NCBI RefSeq assembly: GCF_001422375.1
Contig: NZ_LMMU01000011.1
Span: forward strand, 63,608-127,607
Length of the DNA stretch: 64,000 bases
From: Methylobacterium sp. Leaf99
GTDB lineage: Bacteria > Pseudomonadota > Alphaproteobacteria > Rhizobiales > Beijerinckiaceae
Direction: 5' to 3'
Shown here: positions 48,453 to 57,106 of the stretch, piece after piece
How the letters are laid out: each line of letters begins with the position of its first letter
How positions within the stretch are numbered: the first letter of the stretch is position 1
The notes under the pieces: model-generated
Told to the model about the DNA's origin: nothing
The model's database searches: none
The model's input: the letters and a program-made list of their open reading frames with translations, nothing else
Made by a program: the position numbers and the translations under genes

Positions 48453-49907
48453 TTGACCAGCCTGGCGCTTCCTGCCGCGAGCCACGCGTTCGCGGCGCTT
48501 CACAAAACCCTCGGTCCCCTCGATGCGCAGGCAGCCGGGCTCCTCGTCGCTGCGGCGACGGACCTGTCCCTCGTCATCGATGGCGCGGGTGTGATCCGAG
48601 ACGCGGCCTTCAGCGGCACGGACCTCGCCGGCGAGGGGTGTGAGACCTGGCTCGGCCGTCCCTGGGTCGAGACCGTCACCATCGAGAGCCGTCCGAAGAT
48701 CGCCGCCCTGCTCAAGGATGCCAAACCCGGGTCGGTGACCCGATGGCGGCAGGTCAACCACATGTCCGACACGGGCATCGACCTGCCCGTGCGCTACGCC
48801 GCCATGCGTCTCGAGAGCGACGGCCCCGTGATCGTCATCGGCCGGAACCTCCGGGCGATGGCTTCCCTCCAGCGCACCCTGGCCGAGACCCAGCAGGCCC
48901 TCGAGCGCGACTACCTGCGCATGCGGGGGGCCGAGACGCGCTATCGGCTGCTGTTCCAGCTCGGCGCCGAACCGGTCCTCGTGGTCGATGCGGCCAACCG
49001 CCGGGTCACCGAGGTCAATCCGGCGGCGGCGCGCCTGCTGGGCAAGGCCGACAAGCGCATCGTCGGCCACGACGCCGTCGAGCTGTTCGACGCGAGCAGC
49101 ACCCGCGACCTCGAATCCCTGTTCGCCGGCCTGCGCGTCACGGGTCAGGCGAGCGATCTCGAGGCCCGCCTGGGCAATGCGCGGGGGGCCGTGCGGGTCT
49201 CGGCCTCCCTGTTCCGGCAGGAGAGCGCCACGAGCGTCCTCCTGCGCCTCGCACCCGACCCGGACCATGCGTCCGAAGCCGGCCCGAGCCGCACCAATAC
49301 CGGCACCCTCGACGTGCTCCACAACCTGCCCGAGGGGTTCGTGGTCACCGATCCGGCCCGGCGGATTCTCGCCGCCAATCCGGCCTTCCTCGACCTGGCG
49401 CAACTCGCCACCGAGGAACAGGTGCGCGGCGAGCCCCTCGACCGCTGGCTCGGCCGCGAGGAGACCGAGGCCGCCGCCCTGTTCGCCACCCTGGTCCAGC
49501 ACGGCTCCGTCCGGCACTACGCCACGGGCTTTCGCGGCGAGTACGGTGCCGTGGAGGATGTCGAGGTCGCGGCCGTCTCGGTCCCGGGCGGGGCGCAGCC
49601 CTGCCTCGGCTTCACGATTCGCAGGGCGCCGCGCCGCACCGCTCCGACGGCGGCCGGCGGCCGGGAACTGCCGCGCTCCGTCGAGCAGATGACGGAGCTC
49701 GTCGGACGGGTCTCCATGAAGAACCTCGTGCGGGAATCCACCGATCTCATCGAGCGCCTCTGCATCGAGGCCGCCCTGCGCATCACCCGCGACAACCGCG
49801 CCTCGGCCGCGGAGATGCTCGGCCTCAGCCGCCAGGGCCTCTACGCCAAGCTGCGTCGCTACGGCATCGGCGACCTCGATGGGCCGGACTCTACCGACGA
49901 GGCGTGA
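48453..49907 (+). CDS. ppsR: PpsR/CrtJ transcriptional regulator of photosynthesis genes
   Basis: A 484-residue repressor that silences bch, crt and puc genes under oxygen by binding TGT-N12-ACA. Three PAS-like domains (about 20-140, 165-270, 295-395) are joined by a long helix rich in Gln and Glu. The C-terminal Fis-type helix-turn-helix has RASAAEMLGLSRQGLYAKLRR. A conserved redox cysteine sits in the DNA-binding domain at residue 437 (LCIEAAL), matching the position of the reactive Cys of CrtJ. The start is a TTG at 48453, the only one that gives the usual N-terminus. It is cotranscribed with ppaA/aerR. Confidence 0.95.
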   Translation: MTSLALPAASHAFAALHKTLGPLDAQAAGLLVAAATDLSLVIDGAGVIRDAAFSGTDLAGEGCETWLGRPWVETVTIESRPKIAALLKDAKPGSVTRWRQVNHMSDTGIDLPVRYAAMRLESDGPVIVIGRNLRAMASLQRTLAETQQALERDYLRMRGAETRYRLLFQLGAEPVLVVDAANRRVTEVNPAAARLLGKADKRIVGHDAVELFDASSTRDLESLFAGLRVTGQASDLEARLGNARGAVRVSASLFRQESATSVLLRLAPDPDHASEAGPSRTNTGTLDVLHNLPEGFVVTDPARRILAANPAFLDLAQLATEEQVRGEPLDRWLGREETEAAALFATLVQHGSVRHYATGFRGEYGAVEDVEVAAVSVPGGAQPCLGFTIRRAPRRTAPTAAGGRELPRSVEQMTELVGRVSMKNLVRESTDLIERLCIEAALRITRDNRASAAEMLGLSRQGLYAKLRRYGIGDLDGPDSTDEA

Positions 49908-49940
49908 AGATGCGGCGGCCGGACATTGTGATCGCCGGTC

Positions 49941-49982
49941 TGTAAATCAAACTTGACACTCGCCGTTGTCAGTCACTAGCGT
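49941..49982 (+). promoter_or_regulatory. Promoter of the transporter-bchP-tspO unit with PpsR operator
   Basis: A perfect TGT-N12-ACA palindrome at 49941-49958 ends within a consensus -35 box TTGACA (49953-49958). An 18-base spacer and a weak -10 TAGCGT (49977-49982) follow. The operator covers the -35 box, and the first start codon lies at 50037. Confidence 0.8.
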
Positions 49983-50036
49983 TCCCCGGTACGGTCGCCT
50001 CGGTGACCGTGCCGATGGCGCCGGGGAGGCCGAGGC

Positions 50037-51374
50037 ATGGCACCGTTCGCGTTCACGTGGTGGCAGATCGTCCGCCTCGGCCTGGTCCAGACGGCGCTCG
50101 GTGCCGTCATCGTCCTGATGACCTCGACCATCAACCGCGTGATGGTGGTGGAGCTCGCCCTCCCGGCTATCGTCCCCGGCGGCCTCGTCGCCCTGCACTA
50201 CGCCGTCCAGATCCTGCGGCCGCGCTGGGGCTACGGCTCGGACGTCCACGGCCGCCGCACGCCCTGGATCGTCGGCGGCATGGCCGCCCTGGCGCTCGGC
50301 GGCTTCGGCGCCGCCGTCGCCACGGCCCTGGCCGAGACCCATCAGACGGCTGGCCTCCTGCTCGCGATCCTGTCCTTCCTCACCGTCGGCATGGGCGCGG
50401 GGGCGGCCGGCACCTCGCTCCTCGTGCTCCTCGCCACGGGGGTCGAGGATCGCCGCCGGGGGGCCGCCGCCACCGTCGTCTGGGTGATGATGATCGCGGG
50501 GTTCGCCGTCACCGCGCCACTTGCCGGCCACTTCCTAGATCCGTTCTCCGGCGCGCGCCTCGTCGCCGTCTCCGGCACGGTCTCGGCCGTCGCCTTCGTC
50601 GTCGCGGCCCTGGCCGTGCGCGGCGTCGAGCCGGTCCGGCCCCCGGGCGACACCCGCGACGCCGTCGCGAAGACGCCGTTCCGGGCCGTGCTCGCCCGGG
50701 TCTGGGCCGAACCGGCCTCGCGGCGCTTCACGGTGTTCATCTTCGTCGCCATGCTCGCCTACAGCGCGCAAGAACTCATCCTCGAGCCCTTCGCCGGCCT
50801 CGTCTTCGCGATGACGCCGGGGGGCACGACGAAGCTCGCGGGCCTCCAGCACGGCGGCGTGCTGGCCGGGATGCTGCTGGTCGCCGGCCTCACCATGGGG
50901 ATCGGCGGCCCCGTCCTCGGCTCCCTCAAGGTCTGGACCGCCCTCGGCTGCGTCGGCTCGGCCGTGGCGCTCCTCGCCATCGCGGGCGGCGGCCTCGTCG
51001 GGCCGGAGTTCCCCTTGCGCGCGGCGGTATTCGCCCTCGGACTCGCCAACGGCGTCTTCGCCGTCGCCGCCATCGGCTCGATGATGGGGCTCGCCGGGGC
51101 CGGCGGCGAGGCCGAGCGCGGCACCCGCATGGGCGTGTGGGGCGCGGCCCAGGGCGTCGCCTTCGGCGCCGGCGGCTTCCTCGGCACCGTGGCGGTGGAT
51201 GCCGCCCGCCTCGTCCTGCCGCCGGTCCATGCCTATGCCGGGGTGTTCGCCGCCGAGGCCGGGCTGTTCCTCGTCGCCACCGTCCTCGCCCTGCGCATCG
51301 CGCACGTCCCGGCACCGCGCCGCGCACCACGCTCCGATCCGACCCCCTTCGCTCCGAGCCTGTCCACGAGGTGA
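50037..51374 (+). CDS. Second PucC-family (BCD) transporter
   Basis: A 445-residue twelve-helix protein of the PucC/LhaA group, equivalent by position to ORF428 next to bchP in Rhodobacter. It has WWQIVRLGLVQTALGAVIVLMTSTINRVMVVEL in helix 1 (described in part here), the LRPRWGYGSDVHGRRTPWIVGG loop, YSAQELILEPFAGLVF, and GTRMGVWGAAQGVAFGAGGFLG. The exact cargo is unknown; relatives help insert pigments into antenna complexes. It begins the plus-strand unit transporter-bchP-tspO. The bchG gene, usually just upstream in this arrangement, is absent here. Confidence 0.9.
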   Translation: MAPFAFTWWQIVRLGLVQTALGAVIVLMTSTINRVMVVELALPAIVPGGLVALHYAVQILRPRWGYGSDVHGRRTPWIVGGMAALALGGFGAAVATALAETHQTAGLLLAILSFLTVGMGAGAAGTSLLVLLATGVEDRRRGAAATVVWVMMIAGFAVTAPLAGHFLDPFSGARLVAVSGTVSAVAFVVAALAVRGVEPVRPPGDTRDAVAKTPFRAVLARVWAEPASRRFTVFIFVAMLAYSAQELILEPFAGLVFAMTPGGTTKLAGLQHGGVLAGMLLVAGLTMGIGGPVLGSLKVWTALGCVGSAVALLAIAGGGLVGPEFPLRAAVFALGLANGVFAVAAIGSMMGLAGAGGEAERGTRMGVWGAAQGVAFGAGGFLGTVAVDAARLVLPPVHAYAGVFAAEAGLFLVATVLALRIAHVPAPRRAPRSDPTPFAPSLSTR

Positions 51375-51379
51375 CGCCC

Positions 51380-52612
51380 ATGTCCTCACCCCACCCCATG
51401 TCCTCACCCAACTCCTCACCGAATCCCAATCCGTCCGAGCCGGAAACCTTCGACTGCGTGGTGGTGGGCGGCGGCCCCGCCGGAGCCACGGCCGCCACGG
51501 ACCTCGCCCGGGCGGGGCGGCGCGTGCTGCTCCTCGACAAGCCGGGGCGGATCAAGCCCTGCGGCGGCGCGATCCCGCCGCGCCTCATCCGCGATTTCGC
51601 CATTCCCGACGACCTCCTCGTCGCCAAGGTCCGCTCGGCCCGGATGATCTCGCCCAAGGGCCAGCGGGTGGACATGCCCATCGGCGACGGCTTCGTCGGC
51701 ATGGTCGATCGCGAGCAGTTCGACCCCTGGCTGCGCGACCGCGCCGTCCTGGCCGGGGCGGATCTCCGCGCGGCGACCTTCGACCGGATCGAGCGCGACG
51801 CCGAGGGGCTCGCCACGGTGCATTACCGGCAGGCGGGGACGCCCCGCCGGGTCCGGACCCGCCTCGTCATCGGCGCCGACGGGGCGAGTTCCACCGTGGG
51901 CCGGGCCGAGATCCCCGGCCACGCCGCGATGAAGCAGGTGTTCGCCTATCACGAGATCGTCCGGCTTCCCCCCGAGGGCGGCGATGTCGCGGCGACGCGC
52001 TGCGACGTCTACTACCAGGGCAGGCGTTCGCCGGATTTCTACGCCTGGGTCTTCCCCCATGGCGACACGGTGAGCATCGGCACGGGCAGCGCCCGGAAGG
52101 GCTTCTCCCTGCGCGGCGCCATCCGGGAGCTGCGCGCCGAGACCGGCCTCGATGCCGGGCAGACCGTGCGCCGCGAAGGCGCGCCCCTGCCCCTCAAGCC
52201 CCTGCGCAAGTGGGACAACGGCCGCGACGTCCTGCTGACGGGGGATGCCGCCGGCCTCGTCGCACCGGCGTCCGGCGAAGGCATCTACTACGCGATGCTG
52301 GGCGGCCGGCTCGCGGCGGACGCCGCCGAGCGCTTCTTCGTCACCGGCAAGGCCTCGGCCCTGGCGCTGGCGCGAAAGCGGTTCATGCGCCTCCACGGGC
52401 GTGTCTTCCTCATCCTGCGCATCATGCAGGGGGTCTGGTATCGCAACGACGCCCTGCGCGAGCGCTTCGTCTCCATCTGCCGCGACAAGGACGTCCAGCA
52501 GCTCACCTGGGATTCCTACATGAACAAGGAGCTGGTCCGCGCCAAGCCCGTCGCCCACGTGCGGATCTTCTTCAAGGACCTCGCGCACCTGTTCCGGTGG
52601 GTCTCGCCGTAA
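51380..52612 (+). CDS. bchP: Geranylgeranyl reductase for bacteriochlorophyll
   Basis: A 410-residue flavoprotein that reduces the geranylgeranyl tail of bacteriochlorophyll to phytyl in three steps. The FAD motif CVVVGGGPAGATAATDLARAG starts near residue 25. KPCGGAIPPRLI and LLTGDAAGLVAPASGEGIYYAM are diagnostic. The N-terminal roughly 22 residues (MSSPHPMSSPNSSPNPNPSE) are a tandem-repeat extension not found in typical BchP. ATG 51380 is used; a GTG at 51371 overlaps the preceding stop and is an alternative. The stop overlaps the tspO start by one base (TAATG). Confidence 0.96.
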   Translation: MSSPHPMSSPNSSPNPNPSEPETFDCVVVGGGPAGATAATDLARAGRRVLLLDKPGRIKPCGGAIPPRLIRDFAIPDDLLVAKVRSARMISPKGQRVDMPIGDGFVGMVDREQFDPWLRDRAVLAGADLRAATFDRIERDAEGLATVHYRQAGTPRRVRTRLVIGADGASSTVGRAEIPGHAAMKQVFAYHEIVRLPPEGGDVAATRCDVYYQGRRSPDFYAWVFPHGDTVSIGTGSARKGFSLRGAIRELRAETGLDAGQTVRREGAPLPLKPLRKWDNGRDVLLTGDAAGLVAPASGEGIYYAMLGGRLAADAAERFFVTGKASALALARKRFMRLHGRVFLILRIMQGVWYRNDALRERFVSICRDKDVQQLTWDSYMNKELVRAKPVAHVRIFFKDLAHLFRWVSP

Positions 52613-53106
52613 TGGAGTCTGACCCCTGGAATTGGACGCCCATCGCCGTCGCGGCGGGCATCGCCCTCGTGGTGGCGGTGGCCGGCGGCGTGCTCACCAC
52701 CATCGGGCCCTGGTATCACGGCCTGCGCCGCCCGGCCTGGAAGCCGCCGGACTGGGCGTTCGGGCCGATCTGGACCACGATCTTCACCCTGGCCGCCATC
52801 TCGGCCGTCCTGGCCTGGAACGCCGATGCCAGCCCGGAGCGGCGCGGCGCCCTGATCCTGGCCTACGCGGTGAACGCCGTCCTCAACATCGCCTGGAGCG
52901 CGATCTTCTTCCGCATGCGCCGGCCGGACTGGGCGCTCGCCGAAGTCGTGGTCCTGTGGCTGTCGATCCTCGCCCTCATCGTCGTGACCCTGCGGGTCTC
53001 CACCCTCGGGGCGCTGCTTCTGCTGCCCTATCTCGCTTGGGTCGGGATCGCCGCCGTGCTGAACCGGGCCATCGTGCGCCTCAACGGTCCGTTCGGGGCG
53101 GGCTAG
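52612..53106 (+). CDS. tspO: TspO/MBR family tryptophan-rich membrane protein
   Basis: A 164-residue five-helix membrane protein. The motif GPWYHGLRRPAWKPPDWAFGPIWT (described in part) near residues 32-55 is diagnostic of TspO, and WNADAS and IAWSAIFFRMRRPDWALAEVV follow. TspO binds and handles porphyrins. In Rhodobacter sphaeroides it dampens expression of photosynthesis genes in oxygen by affecting tetrapyrrole export. Its coupling to bchP fits that role. Confidence 0.94.
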   Translation: MESDPWNWTPIAVAAGIALVVAVAGGVLTTIGPWYHGLRRPAWKPPDWAFGPIWTTIFTLAAISAVLAWNADASPERRGALILAYAVNAVLNIAWSAIFFRMRRPDWALAEVVVLWLSILALIVVTLRVSTLGALLLLPYLAWVGIAAVLNRAIVRLNGPFGAG

Positions 53107-53110
53107 GGCG

Positions 53111-53380
53111 ATGGCCTGGTTCTTCGCCTCCGGGCATATCATCGATGCCATCCTGGTCCTCGTCGTCGGCGAAGCCCTCGCCCTCGCGCTCTGGCGCGGC
53201 CGGCGGGTGCCCCTGCGCCCACTGCTGTTCAACCTCGCCTCGGGTGCGGCCCTGATGCTGGCCGTGCGCGCGGCGCTGACGGGGGCGGCGTGGTGGACGG
53301 TTGCGGTCTGCCTCCTCGCCGCGTTCCTGGCCCATGCCACCGAACTCGGCCTGCGCCTGTGGGATGCCACCGGGGCGTAG
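53111..53380 (+). CDS. Small three-helix membrane protein downstream of tspO
   Basis: An 89-residue hydrophobic protein (MAWFFASGHIIDAILVLVVGEAL...) with three predicted membrane helices (about 8-26, 39-57 and 60-80) linked by the basic loop WRGRRVPLRP. The start lies four bases after the tspO stop, so it is the last gene of the bchP unit. I do not recognise a named family. Its place suggests a link to tetrapyrrole handling with TspO, but that is inference. Confidence 0.72.
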   Translation: MAWFFASGHIIDAILVLVVGEALALALWRGRRVPLRPLLFNLASGAALMLAVRAALTGAAWWTVAVCLLAAFLAHATELGLRLWDATGA

Positions 53381-53495
53381 GCGGCCTGCGGCAAACCACC
53401 CGTGTCGGGTAGCGGAACAATGCCGGAAACCGTCGCGTTCCCGAGCCATGAGTTAATATAATTCCATTTTTCAGATTGCGCGGAGAACAGGTGTG

Positions 53496-55079
53496 ATGCA
53501 TCGCCTCGTCGCCCTCGGCCTCGGTCCCGGCTTCCTCCTGTGTTCCGCAGTCTTCCCCGTAAATGCGCAGGACGCCAACGCCGAGTTGATCAAGCGCGGC
53601 GAGTATCTCGTCACCGCCGGCGACTGCGTTGCCTGCCACACCGCCCCCGGCGGCAAGCCATTCGCCGGTAACTACGTGCTCGATACGCCCATCGGCAAGA
53701 TTCGCACGCCCAACCTGACGCCCGACAAGGAGACGGGACTCGGCAACTGGAGCGCCGACGAGTTCTACCGCGCCTTTCACGACGGCATCACAAAGGACGG
53801 GTCGTATCTCTACCCGGCCTTTCCGTTTGCTTGGTACACCAAGGTGACGCGTGAGGATTCCGACGCGATCTTTGCCTACCTGCAGTCCCTCGAAGCCGTC
53901 CGCGAGGTGCGCAAGCCCTCCGAGATCCCGTTCCCGTTCAACATCCGCACCGCCCTCATCACGTGGCGCACGGCGTTCTTCACGGCGGGCGAGTTCAAGC
54001 CCGACCCCGAGGCGAGCGCCGAGGTCAACCGCGGCGGCTACCTCGTCGAGGGGCTCGGCCATTGCGGCATGTGCCACAACGCCAACAAGATCGTCGGCAA
54101 CAGCGGCCTCGCCGGCAAGCTCGGCGGCGGCGTCATCGACGGCTGGTACGCGCCCAACATCACCCCCGACGATCACACCGGCATCGGGGCCTGGACCGAC
54201 GAACAAGTGGTGACCTACCTCAAGACCGGCACCGCCCCGGGCGACCGCCCCGGCGTCGCCGCCGGACCCATGCGCCAGACGATCCAGGAATCCCTGTCCA
54301 AGATGACGGACGCCGACCTCAAGGCGATGGTCGCGTATCTGCGCACGCAGAAGGCCAAGGAGAGCTACAAGACCAAGGACCTCCAGGCCTTCAATGCCGC
54401 CGGTGCGCCGGGGGCCGGCACGTACCTCAGCTACTGCTCATCGTGCCACAAGCCCGACGGCAAGGGCGTCGAGGGGGCGATCCCGGCGCTGGCCGGCAAC
54501 ACCTCAGTGCAGGCAGAGGGCCCCGAGACGGTGATCCGGGTGATCCTCGGCGGGCTCGCGGCCCAGAACGGCTACGCCCCGATGCCGGCCATCGGTGTCG
54601 GCATGACCGACACGGAGGTGGCCGACGTCACGGACTACATCCGCAATGCCTGGGGCAACAGCGCCCCCGTCATTACGGAACGGGGTGTCGTGGCGACGGC
54701 ACGCGAGAAGACCCAGACCATGCTGGCCGGCAGCGCGCCGTGCGCCGAGATCGCCCAGCCCGAACTCGCCCGGGCCCTCGACGCGGCGGGCGCGGCCGAG
54801 GCCCTGAAGGGTCTGACCCCGGCGGACTTCATCCCGCGCCTCGACGCGCTGCTGCCCCGGATCAAGGCGGCGGCCCCGGGGGCCAAGGACGACGACATCG
54901 TCAACGGCGTCACCACGGCCTTCTGCAAGGCCGGCCGCGACGATCCCGCTTATGGAAAAATCGGCTGGCATGCTGTCATCGGAAGCTTTTCCAGCGTCGC
55001 CTATAGCCAGATCAAGAACCCCGAGAAGCAGGCCTCCAGCCCGGGGACGCTTCCCGGTGGAACAATCAAGCCGAATTAG
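53496..55079 (+). CDS. Triheme cytochrome c, dehydrogenase electron-acceptor type
   Basis: A 527-residue periplasmic cytochrome with a signal peptide (cleavage near VNAQ at residues 22-25) and three CxxCH sites at residues 44-48, 190-194 and 314-318. The layout and the NLTPDKETGLGNWSADEFYRA and ITPDDHTGIGAWTDEQVVTYL repeats match the triheme cytochrome subunits of alcohol, gluconate and aldehyde dehydrogenases, which accept electrons from a periplasmic dehydrogenase. After heme 3 there is a C-terminal extension of about 120 residues, with no further heme, unlike the usual roughly 430-450-residue subunits. No dehydrogenase gene is adjacent. ATG 53496 is chosen with GGAGAA upstream. The gap 53381-53495 is AT-rich near 53455 and likely holds its promoter. 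Confidence 0.85.
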   Translation: MHRLVALGLGPGFLLCSAVFPVNAQDANAELIKRGEYLVTAGDCVACHTAPGGKPFAGNYVLDTPIGKIRTPNLTPDKETGLGNWSADEFYRAFHDGITKDGSYLYPAFPFAWYTKVTREDSDAIFAYLQSLEAVREVRKPSEIPFPFNIRTALITWRTAFFTAGEFKPDPEASAEVNRGGYLVEGLGHCGMCHNANKIVGNSGLAGKLGGGVIDGWYAPNITPDDHTGIGAWTDEQVVTYLKTGTAPGDRPGVAAGPMRQTIQESLSKMTDADLKAMVAYLRTQKAKESYKTKDLQAFNAAGAPGAGTYLSYCSSCHKPDGKGVEGAIPALAGNTSVQAEGPETVIRVILGGLAAQNGYAPMPAIGVGMTDTEVADVTDYIRNAWGNSAPVITERGVVATAREKTQTMLAGSAPCAEIAQPELARALDAAGAAEALKGLTPADFIPRLDALLPRIKAAAPGAKDDDIVNGVTTAFCKAGRDDPAYGKIGWHAVIGSFSSVAYSQIKNPEKQASSPGTLPGGTIKPN

Positions 55080-55126
55080 AGCTTCGATTTAAGTTCGATT
55101 TCGAATGCTGCAGGTCAGTGCCTCTT

Positions 55127-55144
55127 GATCACGGATGCGTGATC
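55127..55144. promoter_or_regulatory. Perfect GATCACG inverted repeat
   Basis: A 7-bp inverted repeat (GATCACG...CGTGATC) with a 4-base centre lies between the cytochrome and PilZ genes. It lacks a T tract, so it may be an operator rather than a terminator. Confidence 0.4.
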
Positions 55145-55224
55145 GGAATTGTGCCGCGCGGTATCGATCCGTAAAGCTCTCGACTGTACTCTGCGTCAGA
55201 TTGATTTGACGCGGAGAAGTGCGC

Positions 55225-55623
55225 GTGACGGCGAGTGCGGAGAGCGCGACCCAAGTGGCGCGGCGCGAAGCGAGGAGCGAGACCAACTGGATCGCGACGA
55301 TCCGGTTTCGCGATGGAACGGAACTGCCGTGCACGGTGAAGGATGTCTCGAAGTCCGGGGCGCGGATCGGAATTCCGGCCGATTGCGTCCTGCCCGACGT
55401 GTTCATGTTGCGGATCATCGGCCGGGATTTTCTCTGCCTCGTCCGCTTGGCCTGGCGCCGGGGCGCTTATGCCGGCGTGCGCATCGAGCGGGTCGGTAAG
55501 GTTCCGGCTCCGGCCGCACCCACGGAGGCGTCCGCTCCGGTGTCCCCTGCGGTCGCCGTCGCGTCCCAGGACACGGGCGCACCAGCCGGTCTCCGGCGCA
55601 CCCGGGGGATTTCCTCCTTCTGA
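55225..55623 (+). CDS. PilZ domain protein
   Basis: A 132-residue cytoplasmic protein with one PilZ-like domain: REARSETNWIATIRF (an R-rich entry in place of the classic RxxxR), then DVSKSGARIGI, which matches the (D/N)xSxxG c-di-GMP-binding motif, and VRLAWRRGAYAGVRIE. The last 40 residues are Pro/Ala-rich and probably disordered. It starts at GTG 55225 with GGAG eight bases upstream. The partial RxxxR motif makes c-di-GMP binding plausible but not certain. It is monocistronic. Confidence 0.78.
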   Translation: MTASAESATQVARREARSETNWIATIRFRDGTELPCTVKDVSKSGARIGIPADCVLPDVFMLRIIGRDFLCLVRLAWRRGAYAGVRIERVGKVPAPAAPTEASAPVSPAVAVASQDTGAPAGLRRTRGISSF

Positions 55624-55688
55624 CGCAATCCGATCCCGGCTCCGATTCGATCGAGCCATCGTCCGAGCCGAAAGGACCTTGCCACGCC

Positions 55689-56960
55689 CTACGACGTCGG
55701 CACGTCGCGGTCGGTGGGCCGGCGCCGGAGCACCTGCCAGATCAGGCCGACGAGGGTGATCAGCGCCAGACCGCCGAGCGAGAGGGGCATGGCCCCGAGC
55801 GGCATACGGTCCTCGCCGTACCAGAACCGCAGCAACCCGGTCATCACCAGGCCCCATCCGGATGCGACCCAGACGAGGGCGAACACCGCCATCCGCTCGC
55901 GTGACGTGGTGAGGGCCAGGAGGTCCGGGGCGAGCAAGGCCAGCCCGACACCGAGGATCGGCAGATCGTAATCGTAGGCGTAGGGGCTGACCAGAAGGCT
56001 CGCCACGGCGGTCAGGCCGATCACCTGGGCGGTGGGCATCCGGCGACGGATGGCGAGGGCCACGAGGCCGAGGGCGAACAGCGCCACGCCGACCTGCGCG
56101 GCCATCGCCACAGACGCCGGCGCCCCGAGGGTCCGCACGACGGCATAGGCCGAGATCATCCGGAACAGGGGGTAGAACCCCTGTTCGAGAAAGATGCGTG
56201 CCTCGGCGACGCCGTCGAGGAACGCAGCCCAGACGGATGGGCCGAGGATCAGGGTGGCGAGGCCGGCCGAGGCGGCGGCGACGCCGGCGGCGGTGCCGGC
56301 CGTGCGCCAGTCCCGGGTCAACGCGGCGTGGAGCGCGAAGCCGACGGCGAGATGGGGCTTGATCGCCATGAGTCCGAGGGGAAGCCCGGCCCGCGGGTCG
56401 CGACGCCGGAGGAAGAGGCAGGCAGTGCCCACGAGGGCGCCGCTGAGGAAACCGTTCTGGCCGCACGCGATGGTGACGGCCACGGCCGGAAACAGCAGTG
56501 CGAGGAGCGCGCCGAGATGCTGCGGCGCCAATCGCCGAAGGACCACGATGTAGGCCGCCAGGGCTCCGCCGGTGAACAGGAGGTACCCGAGCCCGCGCGG
56601 GAGGTGGGCGAAGGGCGCGACCACGAGGTTGAAGACCGGTGGATAGGTCCAGGGCAGGAAGGCGTCGGGCGCTCCGAGGATGCGCTGGGCCTCCACCATC
56701 GTGGCGAAGTGGTAGGCCTGGGCGATCTCACCGCGCCAGACCAGGCGGCCAGCGCTACGGAACGCATCGAAATCGATGAGTGGGGTGATCCGCCCGGGGT
56801 CCTGCCCCGTCAGTTCGACGGTCTTCGCGATGAGCAGGACCGTGAGGATGGCGAGGATCGCGGGCAGGAACAGGGGCGACGGGGTCGTGGCCACCGGGCC
56901 GCTTGCGCGGGCGGGATACGGTCTCGAGACCATCGCCTCCTGCTCCAGGGCCGTCCGCAT
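55689..56960 (-). CDS. GT87-type polytopic membrane protein (DUF2029)
   Basis: A 423-residue protein with about ten membrane helices, matching the glycosyltransferase family 87/DUF2029 pattern of polyprenyl-phosphate-sugar-dependent mannosyltransferases. The first loop carries ITPLIDFDAFRSAGRLVWRGE with the acidic residues expected at the active site, followed by FLPWTYPPVFNLVVAPFAHLP and LMAIKPHLAVGFAL. The lipid-linked acceptor is unknown. ATG 56958-56960 has GGGAGG upstream. It lies 146 bases after the transglutaminase gene in the same direction. Confidence 0.8.
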   Translation of the reverse strand: MRTALEQEAMVSRPYPARASGPVATTPSPLFLPAILAILTVLLIAKTVELTGQDPGRITPLIDFDAFRSAGRLVWRGEIAQAYHFATMVEAQRILGAPDAFLPWTYPPVFNLVVAPFAHLPRGLGYLLFTGGALAAYIVVLRRLAPQHLGALLALLFPAVAVTIACGQNGFLSGALVGTACLFLRRRDPRAGLPLGLMAIKPHLAVGFALHAALTRDWRTAGTAAGVAAASAGLATLILGPSVWAAFLDGVAEARIFLEQGFYPLFRMISAYAVVRTLGAPASVAMAAQVGVALFALGLVALAIRRRMPTAQVIGLTAVASLLVSPYAYDYDLPILGVGLALLAPDLLALTTSRERMAVFALVWVASGWGLVMTGLLRFWYGEDRMPLGAMPLSLGGLALITLVGLIWQVLRRRPTDRDVPTS

Positions 56961-57106
56961 GGTGTCCTCCCGGCCGGGTTCGGGCGACCCGCTCTCGTCT
57001 TCGCCGGCCGAGCCTTGACGCGTTCGCTTTAAGAGTTCCTGAAATCCGTCGGCGCCACGCCGATGACGCGGACGGATACCGATCGACCCCGCCGGATCCC
57101 CGACCC

